Shown here: positions 21,882 through 34,261 of the stretch, in pieces
Layout: every line of letters begins with the position of its first letter
Numbering within the stretch: position 1 is the stretch's first letter
Assembly (NCBI GenBank): GCA_940337035.1
Contig: OW679202.1
Coordinates: 18,575,200 to 18,639,199 of the forward strand
Length of the DNA: 64,000 bases
Direction of reading: 5' to 3'
From: Agriotes lineatus
Taxonomy: Eukaryota; Arthropoda; Insecta; Coleoptera; Elateridae
The notes under the pieces: generated by a model
What the model saw: only the letters and a program-made list of their open reading frames with translations
The model's database searches: none
What the model was told of the DNA's origin: nothing
Made by a program: the position numbers and the translations under genes

Positions 21882-22554
21882 AATCTGGTGTGATACACGC
21901 ACACAACTTCCTTTTACAGTGATCTTATAATTAGCCGAAAATTTGATTTTAAATTTTTAAGCATTTGTCAAAAATTTTCAAAAATTACAAATTCTACAAA
22001 AACGGTACAAAATAGAGCGTTAGGTAAAGAGACAAATTTTCTCGAGAATTTTAAGCTGAATTCAAAAATGTTATAATACATCGGGTGTTCTATTTAAAAT
22101 AGGAGTTAATAAAGAAAATAGAAAAAAAAAACAAAAGAAACCCATTTTAGAAGTATTGAACTGGAAAATCACCTATCTCACTTCAATACACATTAAAAAT
22201 GTAATAAAAATGTGAAGTTTGAAAAAAATCGTTAGAGCCGTTTTTGAAAAAATCGAAAAAAAACGGAAAAATCACAAGAGTAAACACCTCCTTCCGGTTA
22301 TGCGATTTTCTTCAAAAGCTTGCTGTCGCATCTACATAGTACACAAAACTTATATATGAAGTTTCAACGCCATACCTTTTTTCGTTTTTGAGATATTCTG
22401 TTCACAGACAGACAGACAGACACACAGACACACAGACCAATGAAAAAAAATATGTTTTTTGGGATCAGGGGACTCTAAAACGTGAAGATCTGTTGAAAAC
22501 TCAATTTCAAATTTTTGGGGTAAATCCAATACTTCCTTTATTGTAAAAGGAAGT
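21882..22554 (-). repeat. 650-bp MITE family, copy 2
   Basis: Inverted relative to the copy at 19105-19791 and similar along its whole length, including the ACTTCCTTTTAC ends (21906 and 22543) and a CAGACAGA microsatellite at about 22407-22437. It interrupts LINE-C ORF1. Confidence 0.75.
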
Positions 22555-22585
22555 AAAAAGAAGCTTAAAGGACGAAGTATCTATA

Positions 22586-22747
22586 ATATGATGAAAAATT
22601 ATTTTCATCTAGTATGGCCATGGAATACTTCCTAATTTATGAATGCAACTATAATTCACTTAAAAAGCAAATGCCAAGTTTGACATTTAAGTGTAAATGT
22701 AGTTGTATTCCATAGCCATACTACATGAAAATAAGTTTTGATCATAC
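22586..22747. repeat. Small MITE in LINE-C ORF1
   Basis: Inverted arms of about 40 bp share TTATTTTCAT and TAGTATGGC-ATGGAAT, at about 22586-22632 and 22705-22747. No coding capacity. Confidence 0.6.
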
Positions 22748-23054
22748 TTTATTTAGAAAATAACCTAACAAAAAAGGAAAGGGCAATACAAGCTAGAATA
22801 ATAGAAACTGCCAAAGAAGAAGAACAAACAGGGAACAAAGTAATAATTGGACATCAGAAACTAACAATAAATAACCAGCGACACGATAGGAACAAAAAGG
22901 AAAGAAAAAACTTCAACATTGTGAACCGGAAAAAACAACAAACAACCACAAAACTGATGTTGCAAGGCAGGAAAGGATTAAACAGAAAACGACTAAAGCA
23001 ACAGATATGGACACGAATAGGAAGCAAATAAATATGAAAAACAAAAATAGAAAT

Positions 23055-26000
23055 AGTAAGAAAATGAAAGAAGCAACATGGAACATAAGAACAATGCTAA
23101 CAACCGGGAAGATGATAGAAGTAGCCAAAGAATTGAAGAGGGTCTATTGCAACTGGTCTTACTGAAAACTGGTCTAAACTGAGTTAGACCAGTTTTCACT
23201 CTTGTGTTCTTAAAACTGGTCTAACTGAAAACTGGCCTAAAATGAGACTGTAAGAAATGTAGGAAGACTACCTCCAGTCGGGATGTAAGAAGACGAAGCG
23301 TTTTGATCACCTTGTACAAGTGTTGGATCTTACCCAGTGCAGTGTTTTTTAAACACAATTTTTGCACACCGTTTGCCAAAAGAAAATAAGAAACGATCAT
23401 CTGATACAGTGTTATTGGTTTTTACTTTTAGAGGGCCATGCTGGATGCCATATTGAATAATTCAATTTTGAAATATACTTCCTATTAAACAAAACAACAT
23501 AAATAATCATCGATCACACCACAAAACACGGTTTTGTTTCTGGTACCGAGAATATGACCAAAAATAATGAGAACAAAAAAAACCTCGCGTTGAAGTATAG
23601 CTTTCTAAGCTGTTATGCACATCCAACCACGCTGCTCCAATCACGAAAGTGTTATGCCCATTTACGCCCAACAAAACCACATATCTCAATCTTCCGAAAA
23701 TCAATAAATAAGAAAGCCATTACTCCATTCAAGCTTTGATCTGCTATTATTAAAGGCCCGCTTTTTTTTAACGTGTAATTTAGCAACAATATTGTTTATA
23801 TCTCAATCTCATTTTTTTAACTCATGTGAATTGTATTTGTGTGCAACAATTATGTTTGACGTTGCTTTGTCATTTTCAATGATTTTGTTGGCAATAAAGG
23901 TATTATTATTATTATTATTATTATTATATCACTTTTACAGAAACGCTTTGTCTTCTTACGTCCCGACTGGAGGTAGTCTTCTTACATTCTTTACAGTCTC
24001 ATTTTAGACCAGTTTTCAGTTAGACCAGTTACCAAGTACCCAGTGAAGAGACACGGAGTGGATGTAGCAGCTGTACAAGAGATAAGGTGGAAAGGACAAG
24101 GAGAGATAAATAAAAGCAACTTTACAACGCTATACTCAGGGGAATCAAAACAAGGTAGCAATGGCACAGGATTCATAGTGGATAACAAAATCAAGATTAT
24201 GAGTTTTAAACCTATTAATGGTAGACTGTAGTACTTAAGAATAGAAATCAAACCTTTAAATACATCTTTCATTTGTACATGCCCACCTACAGAGGTAAAC
24301 AAGCAAGAAGAGAATGACAAATTCTACAAAGAGTTGGAGAAAGCGACCGAAGAAGTACCAAAACACGATGTATTGATTATACTGGGAGATTTGAACCCAC
24401 AAATTGATAAGGATAACTTTGTAAGGGAAGTAGTAAGTGAACATACACTACATGAAAAGACAAATGACAATGGAAATAGGATATGCAACTTTGTGATAGT
24501 AACAAATATGATGATCTACAGTACTAAATATAAATACAGAAAGATACATAAAGAAACATGGGTAATACCAGGAACAACAAAAGGAAACCAGCTAAACCAT
24601 ATATTAATAAATAAAAATCAGAATAGGACAATTACAGACGTAAAGACATACAGAGGTGCAAATGCTGACATAAATCATTATATGGTAGTTGTGAAAATGA
24701 GACAAGAATATAGAAGTAAAAAAGAAAGACGAGAACACAAAAATGGAATACTGAAAAACTATATGCAGAAGAGAGGCGTATAGAGTACATAAAAGAAATT
24801 GCTAGCGAGATAGAAAAAAGATGAGTGAAAAGGACATAGAGAGAGAATGGAGAAATATCAAACGAATAATTGTAAAAAGTACCGAAGGAGCAATTGGGTA
24901 CAAAGAGAACAAGATTAGGAAACAGTGGTATGACGATGAGTGTCAAGAATTAGTTAACATAAAGAAAAGAGCGAGAAAGGAATATAAGAAGACTCAGAGA
25001 ATTATAAGGAAACGAAGAGAGAACCACAGAGGAAGTGTAGACAAAAAAAGAAATTTGGTAAGAGAAAATGAAGAATGAACTAGTATAGAATAGTAAAAAT
25101 AACAATAAAAAGGTTTTACCAGCAAGTGAAAACACAAAAGAGAAAAAACCTAGTAAAAATAGAAGGCACAAAGGACAAATATAGCAATATAGAACACGAT
25201 GAAAATAAGAAGAAAACTATTTGGAAAGAACATTTTAGTAACTTACTATTTGAAATAGAAGAAGATAGACAAGAAATGAATGAAGAAGTGGAAGAAGAAA
25301 GAGTAGGTAATAGAAGGACCAAGGTAAGAGGAAACAAAAGAGATTAAAAAAAGGAAAAAACGAGAAGGCGCCAAGATGCGACAAATAAGTGGAGAGATGC
25401 TCAAATATGGAGGGGAGGCACTATATAAAAGAATACACAAAAACAAGAAATAATGCCTGCAGAATGGGAAATGGGAATAACTGTGACAATACCAAAAAAG
25501 GATGATCTGGAACAATGCAAGAACTACAGAGGGATCACATTACTAAACATGACATAGTCCAAAATATTCACAGCGATGTTCCAGAGGAAACTCACAAAAT
25601 TCACTAAGAAGGCAACTGGTAATTATTATCAAATGGGATTCAAGCCAGGCAGAGGAACAACAGATGCCTTACACGTCATGCTGCAAATATCAGAAAAGTG
25701 TTATGAGTGTGGCATTAAGTTGCCTTTACTATTTATTCATTACAAGCAGGCGTTTAATCGAATCAAGCAAAAGAAAGATCACACAAATATTGGAAAAAAT
25801 TGCAATACCAAGAAAACTTCTACGTTGTATTCAAATGGCAATGAGAAATTCAGAGGTAGCAGTAAAAACAAGGAAAGGACAAATAGAAACATTTAAAATC
25901 AACAGGGGAGTACGCCAAGACAATATAGTACTGTCAACCACACTTTTTAATCTGGCATTAGAAGAGGCAATAAAAGCAACAAATGCACAAGGAAGTGTAA

Positions 26001-26800
26001 GAAATAAAGAAGCACAAATCATAGCCTATGTAGATGATACAGTAATTATAACAAGAAGTTGGAACAAATTAAAGCAAGTTTATATAAGTTTAGAAAAGGA
26101 AGCAAGGGAAGTAGGACTCAAAATAAATGAAGATAAAACAAAATATATGAAATGTCCGAGAGGAGTAATAGATGACACTAAGGAAGTGAAAATAAAAATA
26201 TACACTTTTGAAAAAGTACGATCGTATAATTATTTATGAATAACAATAATGATTGCAGCAAGGAGATAAAGAGGGAAATTAGATGGGATATAAAGTATAC
26301 TATGCAAATCGAGACATGCTGAAGAATAGAAAAATCAACATAATTATTAAAATACGAATTTATAGAAGCTTAATAAAATCAGTGGTATTATACGTGGCAG
26401 AAGTAATGTGTCCAACACAAAAAGAAGAAAAATAGTTACAAGTATTTGAAAGGAAGGTAATAAGAACAATAACGAGAACAAAATGAATGGATGCCGGGGA
26501 GCACAGACAATAAATGAATCACAAAATTTTTGAAATAATGGAAGAGAATATAGTGAAGATAATAAAGGCTCAAAGGATTAGATGCTTTGGTCATATATAA
26601 AGAGCAGAAGATACAAGAATAGTTAAAGGAATAATATGGAAACCTAATATAAACAGGCCAAGGGGGAGAACAAGAAATAGATGGTACGAAGCAGTGGGAA
26701 ATGATTTAAGAAGTATGAACATCAAGGAATGGAAGAAGAAGGCAAGAAGCAGAGTAACATGGAGGAAGATAGTAACAGAGACAAAAATTCATCAGAAACT
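23055..26800 (+). pseudogene. LINE-C ORF2: endonuclease and reverse transcriptase remnants
   Basis: The endonuclease begins EATWNIRTMLTTGKMIEVA and, after the 902-bp insertion, continues GVDVAAVQEIRWKGQGEI, VLIILGDLNPQIDKD and RGANADINHYMVVVKM. The reverse transcriptase spans about 25440-26230, with GFKPGRGTTDAL, INRGVRQDNIVLSTTLF and IAYVDDTVIITRS (YVDD in the catalytic position). The C-terminus at about 26560-26800 has RPRGRTRNRWYEAV and WRKIVTETKIHQ. There are many stops and at least several frameshifts, so no product is expected. Confidence 0.82.
23140..24041. mobile_element. Long-TIR DNA element in the LINE-C endonuclease
   Basis: A 902-bp element starting GGGT and ending ACCC, with inverted termini of roughly 100-160 bp rich in AACTGGTCTAA repeats. 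The flanks ATTGAAGA (23132-23139) and AGTGAAGA (24042-24049) form an 8-bp duplication with one mismatch. Removing the element and one flank restores the LINE frame as AKELKRHGV. The size of the duplication and the long inverted ends fit MULE-like elements, but no transposase is present, so the superfamily is a guess. An ATT microsatellite lies at about 23907-23930. Confidence 0.72.
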
Positions 26801-26819
26801 CTAGAAAAAAAAAAGGTAG

Positions 26820-27621
26820 ACTGACAATCAGGGTTCTAATCCACCCCGGAAAGTGTATTATTTACTTTGAAAAAAAGAGGCAATATTCTACACAGAATGG
26901 AACACCATACATACACAATTGCTGTGTGGTATGGTAATATTTAAATTATTAATTTTTGTATAAGTTGAAGAAACAAGAACAGTACACCACAGAACTGCAT
27001 GTTTAACACTTTTTATAATATTGTTAACGGAAGTTGTACCATTACATTTAAATGTAGTGTGATCTTTCAAAATTCAATCTTCTAATTTCAGGATATTCTA
27101 CATTCTATTTACCACAGTACATTATCTTTATATGAAGGTGTCTGTAAACTAATCAGATCTCATGAAGATTCTAGTGATACCACTTGTGCAGTTCTTTTTT
27201 AATAAATATCAGCTGGCTGCGAATCTTTTTTAATTTGTTTTTAAAGACGGAAACATAGACAGCTGATATTTTAAATAGTTACATTTGTCAAGCCAAATTA
27301 ATACAGAAAGGAAAGCCTAATTAAAACTGCTTAATTTTTTCTCTATTATTGTAGTCCCCTTTTTGATTTTCTCTTGTAGCGAAAGATTAATAAAATTGTT
27401 TTTATATAGTTCTTTTACATTTAAAATTTCATGACAGTCTGAAAAACAAAGGTCTGAAAATCTAGCAGTTATAATCGATCATGCTTAGTTTCAAGATTAC
27501 AGATAATACTTTGACTGTATAGCAAGCATAATCTTGGAGTATATTGTTAAGTGCCATATACGTAATTCTACCAAATATATTTCGACTCTTTTCTTTATAA
27601 AATTTTAATGTACTTAAATAC
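26820..27621. other. Interval between LINE-C and charlatan, probably containing its 3' UTR
   Basis: No open gene is supported. The part nearest 27621 lies just downstream of the charlatan stop and is presumably its 3' UTR. I found no clear AATAAA signal on the minus strand close to the stop. Confidence 0.45.
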
Positions 27622-30600
27622 TTAGTTGGGAGGAAAAGTAGGTATGATGATTGGCATGTGACCGTTAATTCCGCTGTTTGGATGTAGAAATGAATGATCG
27701 AAAAATGACATACCTAATTTATGTACATTGGCAGATGTATTGGTTACCTCAGGTACAGATGTGGCGAAAGAATGGGTTAAAAAATTTGAAGACGTTACTT
27801 CTGAAACAGGTACGGTTGCATGAATTGGTTCTTTAGTAGGCACTACTTGAGTTTTGTCTGACATGGGCTTAATTCTAGACTTTGTAATGTGCACTCGGCT
27901 AGAATGCAACACTACCTGATAACGATGCCTAAAACGAAAACTGCAATGCTCACACTGAAAGTGGGTTTTATTAGAATGTTTCCACAACCGATGTAAAATT
28001 AAGTTTCCTTTAGTATGGAATTGACTGAGACGCTGATTTCTGCACCAGTTACAAGAATAACCTTTCCGAATAACCAACTGAATCATATACTTATCGTACA
28101 AATGGACATTCGCAAAATTGCTGCCTTGCCGCCAAAGTTTACTGTTAGGATTCCACAAAACTTCAAATTCGTCATTGCCCAGGAAAGGCAATACTACTTT
28201 TTTCGGAGAACTTTGTTTTCTAGATCGCTTGATTTGTGCTTCCTTGTCTTGCATGGAATTGCCCATATAACACTGGTACGAAATCGTAGAGTGTGCAGGC
28301 ATGTGATCCATTATGGCGGATTGGCTAGAAAAAGTCATCTCGCATATACAGCATTGATACTTTCCCTTTGGATTTACATTTTCTTTGGCGTCTTCGACTT
28401 TGGCGGGAGATGTTGTACTGTGGCAGTGTATGTATTGGTGTGTTTCCAGCGATGCGTCATCTTCGAATTCACAGCCACATGTCTTACAGACGAACAGTGG
28501 AAGTTCTACATCTTCTCCATCGGGTTCGTCCAGTTGATTACCAACATCTCCCGCCTCAGGAAAATCCGACTGGATCCTATGGCTCAAAGTCATTCTGCTC
28601 ATATCTTCAGTACCTCTCGAGTCACATTCAGGTTCTGAACTATCACTTGCTTCCATGTAGTTGAAAAGACGTGCCGCTCCATGCTGTCTAGGTGTATGAG
28701 GTTTCCACGGTTTTGAATCACTTTGTAACAGGCGATTACCATGTTGTAGGATTGCTGCTGCTGTACCAAGTTCATATGGTTTAATGGTGGACTGGCTTTG
28801 ACTGCAACGTAAAATTATAATATAGACATTTTTCTATTTTATATGGAACACTTACTACAGTTTAAACTATAACGCACAATTTCATTAGTTTAAATGGATG
28901 ATTCTGTCTATATATTTACATCTGTATTTAGTTTTGAGTACATACATCCATACCATATCAAACTGCAACATTTTGACAATAAATAATGCTCAGTGAAATA
29001 CAGGGTGATTCATAAGTATAGTCATTAAATTAAATAAGCGTATACTGACCTCAGTAGAAGTACATTGCACTAAATATTAATCGCTTGCAGAAAGAATATC
29101 GTATTAGGGGTGGTGCAGACTTTACAGAACCACTGGCTAAATCAGTAACAATACATTAACCTAGAGCACCAAATATGATTGAAATAAGCAAACAACTGTT
29201 CTGCAGTCATTACATCAAAATAAGTTCATATAAATGTTTATATGATCGGAAATAACCAGGTAACAAATGAAAAATGAAAACAAATTATATATGCCACTAA
29301 CTGCTAATCTGTCGATTCCTCCTCTTTGGATTCTTGTAACTTCGTTTTTATATGAAAAATAACGAAAGACATCAATTTTGTGATTCGTGGCAAAATGATG
29401 ATCGCTACAATCAATGTTATCTATCTCATCATCACCACCTTCTTCATCCAAAATAATAAATTCATCATCACTTACTTTGTCCAACTATCTTTGCAGCTAT
29501 GAGCCACTGTCTGGGACCAAATCACCGACTCTGGGTCTCAAACATGACATATTCAGAATTTACGAATTTTTGACGTATTATTATTTTACCCGAAATAAGT
29601 TACATTTTACAGTTTCTACACATGCAATGCAAGTGGTAGTGCGGATGACAATAGTCATTCAGGCCAAAGTAGGATTTTTAGAAAAAGTATGGAACCAATT
29701 TCTTTAATCGTTTGAAATATTGAAGTTTAGAACGTTTTAGGAAGGCAGTGCATGTCAGCAATGCAATTTACGCTTAAAAAGATTGGTGTAATTTTTAAAA
29801 TCTGTGGAGAACAATAGTCATCTATGCCACCACACAGAGTTGGAAGTTCATTCCAGTCACCATCAATCAGTTTAACCAAGTAAATGTTTTATTTTTTTGT
29901 GGGATTATTATTAATTATTGACGTATAGTTTATTATGCAAAGTTGTTCTGTTTGACGTCTTCCAACTACCCTTAAATGTAATAACCATACTTGTGAATCA
30001 TCCTGTATATTTATAGATATAGAGTACTGTGACTAGCATAAAAAAAATTAGCACTGCGTTAATTTCTGTTATCAGAGCTAAGTTGCACAATTGTATTTTT
30101 AAATATAAACTTAAATAATAAAACATATCTAAAAAGATACAATGTTGAAAGTTAAGTTTAACAACAGCTACTTTATATTTTATTTGAAATTTGAAAACTA
30201 AAAAAAATTTTGCAAATGATTTGCTGTTTCTGATAATCTCTTTTTTATACTTATGTGTACCTGGTACAACGAAAAACATGACATCAGCTTTCAAACAATA
30301 CCTGAAGCTGATTTTCCATGAAAATTTGCAAAGTGGTCCTACAGTGATCTAGATTTAGATATTTGGCATTTACCTAACTGCTAATGAAGATGGCGAAGTA
30401 CTGTTAAAGGCGCTAGTGCGAAGCGTATTAGTAGAAGTACGGTTGTTCCTCTGATCCAAGGGACTGTAATAAAGAAAATATAAATTGTATATTTATGCTA
30501 TAAATCTTAACACCTTACTGCTGTTCTTGTTGATGAGCTACTAGATGTGCAGGATCATCGGCTAAAAAGTTGCATTTTCCACATGCTCTCTTATTGTGCA

Positions 30601-31975
30601 CTTTTAGTACATGGGTAGCTAACCGTTCAGAACGTGCAGCTTTGTAATCACAGAGTCCACATATAAAAGGTTTTAAATGGGTATTCATGTGTCGCTTTAA
30701 ACACCAGTTATCAACACCCGACCAAGAACAGTAACAGCATGTAAAACGCTTTTCTCCTTTTTTCTTGTTAGTTCCTTTTCCTAGAACGTTAGATTTTGCA
30801 TTTGGTAATTTGCTGTCAGCGTTGTTTAATATTCTAGAATTAACAACTGGCCTAGACAAGTTATTAAAACTATTTGGTATTGTCAAAGGATTGCCCATTA
30901 TCGTTAAATCATTTGTGGTTGGTTCTGGTGACTGTGTGGGAGTACCATTAGAGTTATATTTGTGGTAGTAAGACATCCCGGAGGCATTTTTTGGAGGGTG
31001 CCTTCTAATTCTGTTCAAGTCGTAAGGGTGTTCTCTATGCATTCTTAGGAAGTGTTTCTTCACATGATCAGCCCTATTAAACTGCTTTTGGCAAACATAA
31101 CACTGAAAAGGCTTTTCTTCTCTGTGTATATTTTCGTGACGAGTGAACAAATCTCTTCGATCTGTTGCATAAGGGCAGTAAGTACAGCTATATCTTTTGC
31201 TAGGAGAGCTGGTATTTTGTTCGGTAGCTGCCGCAACCTGCTGATTTGATAAGTTACGGGTATTAGAGGTGGAAGCTGTTGCAGTACTTTGTTGAAAATC
31301 ATCAGAAATCTGAGTTGTTATCTGAGTTTTTGAGCAGTTGATTTCTAACCGTGATTTCAAACGTTGAAGATAGCGGGTTACTTCATGAAGTACCGGATTA
31401 TTTTTAAGTAAAGCATCTGTGGTTTCTTCTGCACTTACGTTATGATGCCGAGTGAGATGCATACGCACGCACCGTGCCCAAGCACTTTCGTAAGGACACT
31501 GTGGACATTGGAAGACTCGCAAATTTGAGTGTGTACCCAGCCAGTGTTCTGCAACCCGTGGAAGATAACCAACACAGTCGCATTCGGCACACCGAAACAA
31601 TTTTTGTGCGGGATTGTAACTCGCTATTTTCGAATGAGTCCATTGCAGATTATCTTCACTAATAATCCACTTGTCTTCATAACTAGGATTTGTTTTGTGC
31701 TGCTGAAAAGGAGGATTTAATATTCCCGTCGGTGGAAAGCCATTTTGCATCAGGGCAGCTAAACCAAAGGCAGTTATGTGCTCTTCCGGTTTGAGGAGCG
31801 GAGTATCGACTTCATAATCTACAGCTGCTATGCTTCTTTCTTGAGAATTGGATAGGCGATCAGTGGGTACAAATTCTGGCAAACCATCTTCTCCATAGAG
31901 CTTTCTGGTTATCTCCTTGAACATATCTTCATAGGAGTCGATGGCACTGCTCGACATAGGCATTGCCACTTCCAT
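27622..31975 (-). CDS. chn: charlatan ortholog, C2H2 zinc-finger transcription factor (three coding exons)
   Basis: Coding exons are 31975-30519, 30463-30374 and 28801-27622. Donors read GTAAGG and GTAAAT, acceptors TTATTACAG and CGTTGCAG. The joined length of 2727 nt is exactly 909 codons including stop, giving 908 residues. The N-terminus has YEDMFKEITRKLYGE and AFGLAALMQNGF, which I recognise from Drosophila charlatan. Zinc fingers lie at about residues 127-149, 155-178, 262-284, 290-313, 411-433, 437-460 and 463-481, then 619-641, 664-686, 764-791 and 797-820. The fingers YATDRRDLFTRHENIH and FNRADHVKKHFLRMH and the run YKAARSERLATHVLKVHNKR are the most conserved. In flies charlatan is a nuclear regulator of sense-organ and neuronal genes, compared with vertebrate REST. 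Start 31975 has an upstream in-frame stop and follows a plausible 5'-UTR splice acceptor at 32019-32020. Confidence 0.88.
29001..30005. mobile_element. TA-flanked DNA element inside charlatan intron 2
   Basis: Inverted ends CAGGGTGATTCATAAGTAT and its degraded complement are flanked by TA (28999-29000 and 30006-30007), fitting the Tc1/mariner type. The 1005-bp body has short frames only; no transposase was recognised. It makes up most of the 1572-bp intron between 30373 and 28802. Confidence 0.72.
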
Positions 31976-32018
31976 GATGTCTAGTTTGTTAGCCCCGCTA
32001 AGGAGGTTTAATTAGAAA

Positions 32019-32032
32019 CTGTAAAAAATAGT
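32019..32032 (-). promoter_or_regulatory. chn: Likely 5'-UTR splice acceptor of charlatan
   Basis: On the minus strand the sequence reads ATTTTTTACAG just before TTTCTAATTAAACC, 43 nt upstream of the ATG, giving a pyrimidine-rich acceptor. It implies an upstream non-coding first exon. Confidence 0.55.
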
Positions 32033-32675
32033 GGGATTAGAATATCAAAATTCGGGCGCGTAAAATACAAACAAATGCACGTGGGCACGAGCGTGCGCCT
32101 TAGTCTTTGTTTATTTGCAGATATTTACGATTTTTAATGGAAATACTAGAAACGGTATTTGGGATGTTCGTCGAATTTATGCCGTTATAATTTTTTAAAG
32201 GGAAATAAACATATACTGTGTTGCAAAATAATTCAATCCCGCCGAATTTTGTATTATATTTTGTATCGAAATAAATTCACATAATAAAGTGCAAAGCAAA
32301 TAGCATTCTTAGTCGATATGTCTTATGTAAATAAAAAAATAGGTCTTGTTTTTCCTGTTTTTGCGTTACGGAATTTATACACATAGGCTAAACACCGATG
32401 CGTCTTCCAATAAATTTGCGTTCTTCCGAAATCCTACATTTTTTTAGCCACCAAGCGCCATCTATCGTTTCCAGGAAACAAACGTCTACATAATATGCGT
32501 TACGAGCACGAGTCACTCAATACAACGTAAATGTACCTATTAACTGATTAGAGGCAAAAATATTTGGCGTGCTAGTAAACGTCACAACGGAGATATACTG
32601 TGTGAATCTGCATTACCACATAAAGATTGTACAAGCAAAAGTAGATCGAAATGCAATAAAGATGTAAGAACTCAC

Positions 32676-32900
32676 CATCGCAACGGATTGGTAAATTTAG
32701 GATACACTTTTCCCATTTGTAAAAATTAGATTGTAGTCGTTATCGCTGCATTATCGGGTGGTTGACACCTGCACCAACTGAGTATATGAGATATCTGACC
32801 CACCCATCGATGCAGCACCCGACGCCCGGGGCGCCCACCCCTCCTCTTAACCCCCTCCCCGACGCCACCCCATCCTCGCACAAGGGATGCTACGTCGAGT
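32676..32900 (-). promoter_or_regulatory. chn: Candidate non-coding first exon or promoter of charlatan
   Basis: On the minus strand a strong donor, GATG followed by GTGAGT, ends a possible exon at 32676. Just upstream (about 32800-32900) lies an unusually GC-rich patch, unlike the surrounding AT-rich DNA. Together with the acceptor at 32019 this fits a 5' UTR exon and promoter. No transcript evidence is available here. Confidence 0.4.
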
Positions 32901-32909
32901 TTCATGTTT

Positions 32910-34140
32910 CATTCTTAAATGTTGGGAAGAGAAAACTGATTATTAGGAACTGCTTGAACTCGCCACAATGCATTTCTGTGGAAATAATTTTCCTTAAATG
33001 CAATAATGTACCACGTCTTTGCAAGTTGCTTCAAAAACGATTTCCCGCGAATATTTACTGAAAATCTAAAGCACCGTCGAAAATTAGGCATTTCTTATTA
33101 ATCATTCCAATAATCTCGAGTCAACATAGAGCGGAGTTTAGCTTAGGCTAAAAAGCGATTTGGATAGTGTTGTGTGGATTGTATGAGAAGGGTGTTGGTG
33201 AATGTGGGGGAGGCCAGTAGGGGTTGCCAAGCAACCCGGGCCAGGGGGTGAGTCGCTGATGTCGTGGCTCTATTTGCGATGCACTATAGGTAACTCTTTA
33301 TACACAAACTTGGAGATTCCAATTATAAAAACTGAAGACATAATGGAGCCTTGCTTAACTATTTTAAAGATGCAGAATGTCTTACAAAATTTCCGTAATT
33401 TACTATCTCGCGATATCGTAATATTTGAGTATCGAAACGACTTTTTAAATTTAGGAATATTATGGGCAAGTACGTCTACTTTTAAATATTTTTCCTTTCA
33501 GCTATCACTGAATAATATTGTTGACCTCTTTGGTAAAACTTGTAGCAAATCAAATACGTTACGTTATGCTATGAGTAAACTCCATGAATGTACTACGTTC
33601 AGAAATAGCCGTATACATATTTATTTATTTATATTAATTTTAAGATAAGTAATCAGGCGACAGAGCCGATATTATTTACTTTCGTAAATAGAATACAATA
33701 GCAATTCTACAGTAACGAGAATTACAAGAAAAATCATCAGCGGCTATATTATTTGAGCGAAAAAAATAATTTCAAAGTAATATCACAGTAACAATAACAA
33801 AGTAACGTTCGGGCACTTCATTCCATGTAAGGACATGACCTGAGACAAGGAAAGTCAGGGTCGCCGAAATATCTCTTTCCGACACCCAGTCAATGTGGCA
33901 CACCGTTAATAGTAGCATATTATATTATTTTAAAGATTCGTGCTAACATCCAATGACCAAGAAAAGATAACATAAATAACTACAATAAACAGAGCTTAGT
34001 TTAGACAGATAGTAGACAAGACTATATTAAATTATAAACCTAATTATACAGAAAAATGTGTATTTAAGGCATTTTTAAAAGCATTTTTGCTGGTACTTTG
34101 CACTATAATACAGGGTAGCGAATTTCAAGAGCTTTGAACG
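32910..34140. other. Unassigned interval upstream of charlatan
   Basis: No gene or repeat family is supported. Open frames here are short and lack recognisable motifs. Confidence 0.45.
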
Positions 34141-34147
34141 CGATTAT

Positions 34148-34255
34148 ACAATAGTATATTATTATAAGAGTTTCATAAGAGGGCCCATTGTAACACGCGT
34201 AGGTAATGAAACAAATGCTAGAATGCCTCTTATTAAACGAGTATAATATACTACT
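34148..34255. repeat. Short MITE next to the errantivirus remnant
   Basis: About 108 bp with inverted ends sharing TAGTATATTAT and TAATAAGAGG. It lies immediately beyond the decayed env C-terminus. Confidence 0.55.
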
Positions 34256-34261
34256 TTATTT

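Larger units (their letters stand above)
21435..23030 (+). pseudogene. LINE-C ORF1 remnant, split by MITEs
   Basis: Starts MDDKNKRKRQYEDDEKKN, resembling the charged start of LINE-B ORF1, followed by coiled-coil text (KMRQEINEGFQENKKKLEHL). After the insertions at 21882-22747 the C-terminal part resumes as LENNLTKKERAIQARI and GNKVIIGHQKLTINNQ, equivalent to the NDLTKQER and GYNKITIDG blocks of LINE-B. Stops and frameshifts are numerous. Confidence 0.75.
21435..26810 (+). mobile_element. LINE-C: decayed non-LTR retrotransposon
   Basis: A plus-strand LINE of the same general type as LINE-B, with ORF1 at 21435-23030 (interrupted) and ORF2 at about 23055-26800. Three younger insertions split it: a 650-bp MITE, a small MITE, and a long-TIR element at 23140-24041. 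All frames contain stops and shifts. Exact ends and a target duplication were not found. Confidence 0.8.

Noticed and set aside
21435..26880. Target duplication for LINE-C
   Set aside because: No shared word of convincing length found at the two ends, so boundaries are left approximate.
29215..29484. Possible extra charlatan exon or acidic transposase N-terminus (minus strand)
   Set aside because: Lies within the TA-flanked element; joining it breaks the reading frame that exons 1-3 share; acidic text too short to assign.
32762..33061. Plus-strand open frame in the GC-rich patch upstream of charlatan
   Set aside because: Lies antisense to the candidate 5' exon, proline-rich by composition, no homology recognised.
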